Assembly: GCA_964247055.1 (NCBI GenBank)
Contig: OZ176052.1
Coordinates: forward strand, 11,098,001 to 11,162,000
Direction: 5' to 3'
Length of the DNA stretch: 64,000 bases
DNA from: Paragordius varius
Lineage: Eukaryota; Nematomorpha
The translations under genes and the position numbers were made by a program. Under the pieces are notes generated by a model. It worked only from the letters and a program-made list of their open reading frames with translations. It did not search any database and had not been told where the DNA came from. This document shows positions 58,072 through 64,000 of the stretch, in pieces; the first letter of the stretch is position 1; each line of letters begins with the position of its first letter.

Positions 58072-59290
58072 TGTGATCTGTCTCCGGAAAACAGGTGGAC
58101 CCATTCAAATGTAATGTCTAAAAAATATAATCATCAATGAATTCCCCGACAATAGCTTCGCCCCTTTTCAAAATTAGGCTCCCAACCCTGTGTAAAAAAC
58201 GGTTTTTTTTGAAAACAAAAGTCCACAAAAATCGTGTCTTTGAGAATTTTTTGGAAAACGTGTTGGACATTTTGATTTCAAATATTTTTTTACTTTTTTT
58301 CGATTGTGCCAAAAATATTAGGCCTTTTTATCCGCTCACTCCCTAAAATGCCATTTTTTACAAAAAAATCGCAAAAATATTTTTTTAATCTATTTTTCGT
58401 TCAAGGTATGAGACTGTCAATGAGGATTCTATTCCTTGTTAAAAGGCAGAAATGCGTTTTTTATATTGGTTGCTGGGTAAAGAGATACCCGTTAAAAACA
58501 GCCATGTCATATCATAGCGTGCCTTTAGGGCTAAATTTTAGAAAACCTATCAGGCCATACGAGAATGGGTGCTTAAAATATTACTTGTAAAAAGGTAAAA
58601 TTTATCGTCCGGTTTTATAAAATTAGCTGTTAATTAGGTCCTTCACAAAGCCCTAAAAAATGCGCCACCATAGAATAATTTTTCAGTTTTAAAGCAATTT
58701 TTTTTTAAAAACTAATGAGAGCATATGGAATCAATCATGAATCCAGGTATCTCTGTAAGAAACTAAAATTTAACGAACGTCTTTTTAATATTGTTAGTAT
58801 GGGGCTACCCGCCACAACTTCGTTACCATATCGATACAGCGTGATTTTGGAGGCAAATTTTAGAAAATATATCAGGCCATATGAAATCAATAAAAGCTTG
58901 AAATATTAAATGTAAAAAGGCAATAAAATAAAGCGAACGGTATTTTAAAATTAGCCGTTAATAAGGCCCTTTAGGCCAAAAATGCTCTATCATTGAACTA
59001 TTATTTAGTTTTGAAGCCATTCTTCCAAAAATTAAGAACATCTAGAAGGAATAATAATTCCAGGCATTCCCCTATAAAGGTAAAATTTTTATCGAACGTC
59101 TTTTTTATATTGGCCGGGGCTACCCGCCTACAACTGGGACGCCATATCGATACAGCGTGACTTTGGAGGGAAATTTTAGAAAACATATCAGGCCATATGA
59201 ATTGAATAGGGGCTTGAAGTATCCGTAAAAGGCAAAAATTTAAGTATAGCTGTTTTATTAAATTACCCCCTAATTAGGCCCTTACCATGA
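58072..59290. repeat. Family B repeat with three tandem tail units
   Basis: The head (58,072-58,360) matches 38,392-38,745: cccattcaaatg, attccccgacaatagcttcg, aatcgtgtctttgag, gtaaaatgccatttttt. After aggtatgagactgt come three related units starting about 58,450, 58,785 and 59,090 (period about 300-340 bp) sharing ttttttatattggYYgggg, accatatcgatacagcgtga, aaattttagaaaacatatca-ggccatatga, and ttagccgttaataaggccct. CPSF4 starts only 37 bp beyond. Confidence 0.75.
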
Positions 59291-59326
59291 AAAAATGTTT
59301 ATTTTTCATATAGCATACTATCACAA

Positions 59327-62141
59327 ATGCTAGCCGTAATTTCAAACGTGAATCACATTCGTTTTGAAGTCGAAGATGCTTTGGAAGATCAAATTGGTTG
59401 TTTACCGCTGCCTTTTATTGGAATGGACAGTAAAAATTAAATTTTTATATATAGAATCTGGTTCAGCCATATGTAAACAATATAAAGAAACTGGATTGTG
59501 TAAAATGGGTCAATTATGTCCATTTCGGCATTTGAAAGTTCATTGTATAAATAAATTAGGGTGATAAAACTATTGTTTGTAAACATTGGCTAAGAGGTCT
59601 TTGCAAAAAGGGTGATGATTGCGAGTTTTTGCACGAATATGATATGACTAGAATGCCTGAATGCTTTTTCTTTTCTAAATATAGTAAAATATTTTTTCTT
59701 TATTATAATATTCAATAATTTATTTTTTATAAGTGTTTAATTTATTCATTTTTACCTTGCGTTACAGATGCATGTAACAATAAAGAATGTCCATTCCTTC
59801 ATATTGATCCCGAATCAAAATTGAGAGATTGCCCTTGGTATGATCGTGGTTTTTGTAAGCACGGTAAATTTTTCCCCTAAAATGCTTTGAATAGTTTCAG
59901 ATAATATTGATGATTAATGAAAAATTATTAACGCAATAGTTTCACGAAGGACTTTAAATAAATTGCTAATATATTTAAATTTAATTGCTTTTTTAATTTT
60001 TAACCTTTCTGGTGGTAAAAAAATTATTTATCGTTTTGACTGTCCATTAATTCTGTAATATATTTTTTTGTCAAATCCAAATATTGCAAATTAATTTTTT
60101 AAACAAACCGCATTTTCAAAGGTCCAAATTGCAAAAATCGTCATGTCCGTCGCGTAATTTGTCAATGCTATGTCAATGGATTTTGCCCTGATGGAAAAGC
60201 CTGCAAATTTGTTCAGTATATAATTTTTATTATAAATTTTATATCTTAGAGACTCTTCACTATTTTATAGTATATTGATTATTGCACTGGAATTTGTGGA
60301 TATACTCTTTATTATTTTAATAATAATTTAACTTAGTTTTTAATATAGATTCACTTTATCTTTGTGATTATAATTTGTTTATGGTTTACAATACAATATA
60401 TATTTGAAAATCTTGGATGTTCATGATTGCCATTACATTAACATTGTAGTCCAAAATATGATCCTATACATATTGCCATGGGCCATTTTCCTGTATACCA
60501 CACAGCTCCTGCCCCCTCCAATGCACCACATTATAATCAGTCATCAGAACAACAAAAATCTCAACCTTCTGCTTTTCCAAAAATTAGAATTCCTCTATCA
60601 TCAAATCCGGCAAAATTAACATCTAATTATCATCCAACAAGTTAAATATATATTTAATATTTTTGGGTTTGAGAAATTTTAGGATTTATAGTGCAATAAT
60701 TGATTTATCATGTTGAAAAATCTTAAATCTCTCAGGAGTTTTTCAAAAAGCGATTTAAACAATAAAAAATAAAGTAAATATATCATAAATTAAATACAAA
60801 AATTATAGATTTTAAAATTATAGTAGACGTATTTTTTTTCAGAATCTTTTAAATTCTAATCTATAAATTTACATATATATTGCTTAGTTTTACCACCACC
60901 CAATCCGTTAAAAGCACAAAACTTTTTGAACCCGTTGATTGGTGGACCCCCACAGCATGCAATTCCAATCTTAAACTCAAATAAACAATTTGAAGGTAAA
61001 GGTGAAACTCTTGGCTCTAATAATCAAAAAAATCTGCCTTCATACCAAAACCAGGGGGGCCGATTGCACCAGAAGCAAGAATATTATCACCTAGGCAACA
61101 AGAATTTTGATGCTATTCACGCTAAAGCTCAGTATGTTTAATTTATTTTGTATGAAAAAATCTATCCTAATAAATTATACCTGTAAACATTTAACTTAAA
61201 TTTAAATAATAAGGCTCATAAATATAATAATAATAGTAAAATTTTTGTTCTTTTTTGGCTTCTACTTGGCTAACAAACTGGGTATAAACGTGGTTTATAT
61301 TGTATATTGACGTAAAAAACGTCATAAAAATGTTATAATAATTTCTACCAAATTATGGGTAATCTGCTAGTTAACCAACTATAACAATTTAAATATCGTT
61401 TTTTATTGCTATTTTGCATAGAACTATTCAACCAGTTGCCAATTTGCATACAATAGATGTAAACATGAATTCTCTTTCCAATATAACGTGTCACTTTTGT
61501 GGGCAGACTGGACATAAACTTTCAGCATGCACCAAAGCCGGACAAAGTTTTACTTCTGAACATATGGACACAGATTCTGCCAATACTAATCATGGTTTGA
61601 CTCTTTTTTTATTTCCTCATTTATAATGCAGTAGGGCATGATATGAAGTATGAGTTAGTATACTTTGCTAGTTATATAGAATATTGCGATCGAATTTACA
61701 GTAACGGGGAAAAAATATTTCTATGCACCAATTTTGAGCTAAAAATATCACTTTTTTACTGTAAAGTATCTGGCAAAAATTAATTAAATGATATATATTG
61801 CAAAAAATTAAAAAGGCAATTTTAAACTGTAAATAAAAGTACGAAATTAACATGCGCAATCTCACCTAAAACATCAAATATATATAATTAATTTTTAGTC
61901 CAACAACAAAGTATCCAGTCTATTGGGGGCGCGCCTAGATTTAGACGAACTTTGGAAGAAGTGACTTGTTACAGAGTAATATATTCTATTTAAAATTAAT
62001 TAATTTATATAAGTTTATGTGATATATTTTAATTTTATTATGCATATATGGTAGTGTGGAGAAAAGGGACATTTTGCTAATCGATGTCCACAACTCAATG
62101 ACGAATTCCATAATTCCAATCGAAGACACGAAATATCCTAA
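59327..62141 (+). CDS. CPSF4: CPSF4/CPSF30 (Clipper): cleavage and polyadenylation factor, 30-kDa subunit
   Basis: RNA-binding subunit of the mRNA 3'-processing complex; with WDR33 it recognises AAUAAA. Exons: 59327-59429, 59455-59537, 59560-59683, 59768-59863, 60122-60215, 60450-60640, 60888-61131, 61422-61594, 61899-61975, 62055-62141; 423 aa, all phases consistent. The start [20 protein letters not shown] aligns with the human N-terminus. Five CCCH fingers follow: [39 protein letters not shown], the [13 protein letters not shown] third ([10 protein letters not shown]), [17 protein letters not shown] and [19 protein letters not shown]. Then a low-complexity linker and two CCHC zinc knuckles ([28 protein letters not shown], split by an intron at CYR|CGE). 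Longer than human (269 aa) because of the linker. The first two introns are only 25 and 22 nt. Confidence 0.95.
59430..59454 (+). other. Ultrashort intron (25 nt) in CPSF4
   Basis: Begins GTAAAAATTA and ends TATATATAG, between GMD and KSGSAIC. The family reads MDKSGAAVC without a gap, so removal of exactly these 25 nt is required. The length is not a multiple of three, so retention would shift the frame. Confidence 0.9.
59538..59559 (+). other. Ultrashort intron (22 nt) in CPSF4
   Basis: Begins GTTCATTG and ends AAATTAG, between PFRHLK and [10 protein letters not shown]. Human reads PFRHISGEKTVVCKHW, again contiguous. 22 nt is near the lower limit known for spliceosomal introns. There is no room for a separate polypyrimidine tract. 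Confidence 0.9.
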
Positions 62142-62598
62142 TATTATAACGCTTTACATAATAATAATCAAAAATATTACAATGGATGTCCTAAATATAA
62201 CTATTATTCTTATTCGCCGGGTTGCATAAAAAAACTGATGCATATAAGTATAAAATTATGTTGATATACAAACATAATAAACAAATTGATGTAAAGGAAC
62301 ATTATAAACTTATAACACTAATGCAGTTTTTCTGCGTCGCGATTTAAAAAAAATATTTATTAAATTTATCTCTTTATGGATCCTAGTTATAATTTTTTTA
62401 ATCGATAGTTTTGTACGATTTTACATCTTTCTGTATAGTACACATTGCTTTAAAATTTTTTTCTAAAAAAAGTATTAATGTAAGTTCCTTATATTAAAGA
62501 AATGTTAGGACATTGAAAATGTACGAAAAACAAAATGAAAGAATTCTTAAGTGGTGGCAAAAACGATATTGATGTCTTTTTGTTTATATGGGTAAATA
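62142..62598. other. CPSF4 3' flank
   Basis: Contains the CPSF4 3' UTR; AATAAA at 62276-62281 is a plausible polyadenylation signal, 135 nt after the stop. Nothing else recognised. Confidence 0.55.
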
Positions 62599-63698
62599 CT
62601 AGCTGTAGTGAAGTATTTTTTGGTAAAAAAAACTTTTGAAGGATTAATTTTTTATTTTATTTAGCATATTGTCCATTGGCTAGGTAATTCGCCATACCAG
62701 AAAAATTCATTGTCTTTTTTGACAAACCACTTAAGCCATTTTCTCTTCTTTATTAAACCGCTGCTCTGCGAGGATATGCACCATGATGCAAAGTGGTACT
62801 AATCAGATCTCGCAAGTCAGGAGAGAACCGCAGATGTGGGAAAATCTTCATCGTAGCGATTTTATAGTTTCTTTGTTTTGCTGTATGAGACGGAGCATTG
62901 CCATCTAGTAAAATATATTGCTGTCTTCTGGCCTTTTCCGGTCTTTCAATTAATGCATTGTTTGATTAGACCGTTGTGTATTAACGGTTTCATTATCCTC
63001 AAAGTTGATAAGAGATAACTCAGATCCATCAAACTTAGAATGTGGTATTGTTGCCGAGCGATTTAGCATTTTAAAAACCAGTTTAGCAAGGTGAAAGCCA
63101 CCATTTTTCACTTTCAATTTGCAAAATAAGCCACTTCTCATCACCCATTACAATGCTATGCATAACCTCGTTACGTTTTAGAGGAATTCGAAAGTCACTT
63201 TAAAATTTTCGGTTTGAACTTCATTCTAATTAGTGACACCATTTACCGAGCTTATTGATCCTTTCCATTACTCGTCTACTGATTTTCTGATTTAATGCTT
63301 CTCCAATTACACAAGTTTGAGTTGGCAATAAATCTGGCATCTTATTGTCTTTCGCGGCTGTGAGGCTAACCAGAGAACCCTCTCTCCTTCATATTGAAAT
63401 TACAACTTTTAAATTTCACACAGTCAATGAATCAAGTTCACCCTATGTATCTACTAGCAAACGACTACTTTCAACAGCCTTTTTCTTCTGTTAAGAAAAG
63501 CAATGCGTGTTGTAAAGGTTCTTTTTCAGGCACAATTATGATTACTAAATGATAAAAATGAGACGCTAGTTTTTGGCCTCAACTTAGTGTGTTTGTCATT
63601 TAATGTCTGAACAAAATGGCGTCTGTGTCAAATTAATCGACTACGTACTTTTCCCAGATGTGTTCATAGTAAAACCGGTTACTTATGATTACACTTGG
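62599..63698 (-). mobile_element. Decayed mariner element, copy 2, with transposase relic
   Basis: Right terminus (reverse complement) ccaagtgtaatcataagtaa, left ctagctgtagtgaagtattt, both flanked by TA. On the minus strand the transposase is recognisable in several frames: MGDEKW (first catalytic Asp region), ETVNTQRSNQ (as ETVNTARYQQ in Mos1), YILLDGNAPSHTAKQ (second catalytic Asp), FPHLRFSPDL and a C-terminal NFSGMANYLANGQY. Many stops and shifts; not functional. Same family as 16,098-17,106, probably mauritiana-type. About 460 bp downstream of the CPSF4 stop. Confidence 0.85.
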
Positions 63699-64000
63699 TA
63701 TATTAAGATTACTTATGCATATCTGTAAGTTATGAGAGAGGATTTTTGTATGGAAAAAATCTTTTTGATCTTTTGGCTTTTGTATTTCATGTTTGCGTTA
63801 AATGTGCTTTAAAATAAGAAAATTGCAATCATTATTATATGCATATCTAAAATGTTTCAGTTACGCCTGCCCACTGTGTTTTTTGAGAAAGAAGCTTTCA
63901 ATTTCTTTAATTTTCACAATTGTTTAAAAAATCTTTGAATCAATCATAGAGTTAAATTACCCTTTATATACGGCTGTCAAAAATAACTATTGTTTTGCAG
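63699..64000. other. Right edge of the window, nothing recognised
   Basis: A+T-rich. The window ends in tgttttgcag, which looks like a splice acceptor, so an exon of a plus-strand gene may begin immediately outside. Confidence 0.3.

Noticed and set aside
1-64000. tRNA, rRNA, CRISPR arrays, bacterial operons or horizontally acquired bacterial genes
   Set aside because: None recognised by eye; all coding sequence has eukaryotic splice structure or animal family membership. A covariance-model search for small RNAs was not possible.

Overview
This is metazoan nuclear DNA. It is strongly A+T-rich by eye (roughly 70% or more), and its protein-coding genes are split by GT..AG spliceosomal introns. 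Every named gene is an animal family: a KASH-domain nesprin, the GPI-anchored protein RECK, an A20/AN1 zinc-finger protein (ZFAND5/6 type) and the 30-kDa subunit of the cleavage/polyadenylation complex (CPSF4/CPSF30). Two zinc knuckles in CPSF4 (as in Drosophila Clipper; vertebrates have one) and the mixture of mariner, PIF/Harbinger and Penelope-like elements point to an invertebrate. I cannot name the species. An important clue is that CPSF4, and probably the ZFAND gene, carry introns of only 22-28 nt beside introns of ordinary length. Such ultrashort introns are known among animals mainly from dicyemid mesozoans.

Layout, left to right. 1-14,082 (+): the 3' part of a giant nesprin gene, with one exon over 7 kb coding a repeat-rich, probably disordered region, then 15 smaller exons of helical spectrin-like sequence ending in a canonical KASH domain. 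14,083-18,709: intergenic, holding a decayed mariner (16,098-17,106) and a short terminal-inverted-repeat element. 18,710-37,410 (+): a complete RECK gene in about 29 exons, whose phases sum exactly to 1,764 codons plus stop. Its introns host several short mobile elements and a 1.74-kb PIF/Harbinger element with 600-bp inverted repeats. 37,800-40,700: repeats. 40,739-42,881 (+): the ZFAND5/6-like gene. 42,882-53,064: gene-free, with a foldback element, an inverted Penelope-like fragment set inside an older repeat, a 125-bp minisatellite and more short elements. 53,065-54,741 (+) and 55,514-56,899 (-): two convergent, intronless, paralogous seven-transmembrane receptors. 57,356-59,300: repeats. 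59,327-62,141 (+): complete CPSF4 in 10 exons. 62,599-63,698: a second mariner relic.

The genes do not form an operon or pathway. They act in nuclear anchoring (nesprin), extracellular protease and Wnt regulation (RECK), ubiquitin/stress biology (ZFAND), signalling (receptor pair) and mRNA 3'-end formation (CPSF4). Exon coordinates were derived by hand from splice-site sequence, reading phase and remembered family alignments. Boundaries inside conserved domains are reliable; those in low-complexity regions are less so.
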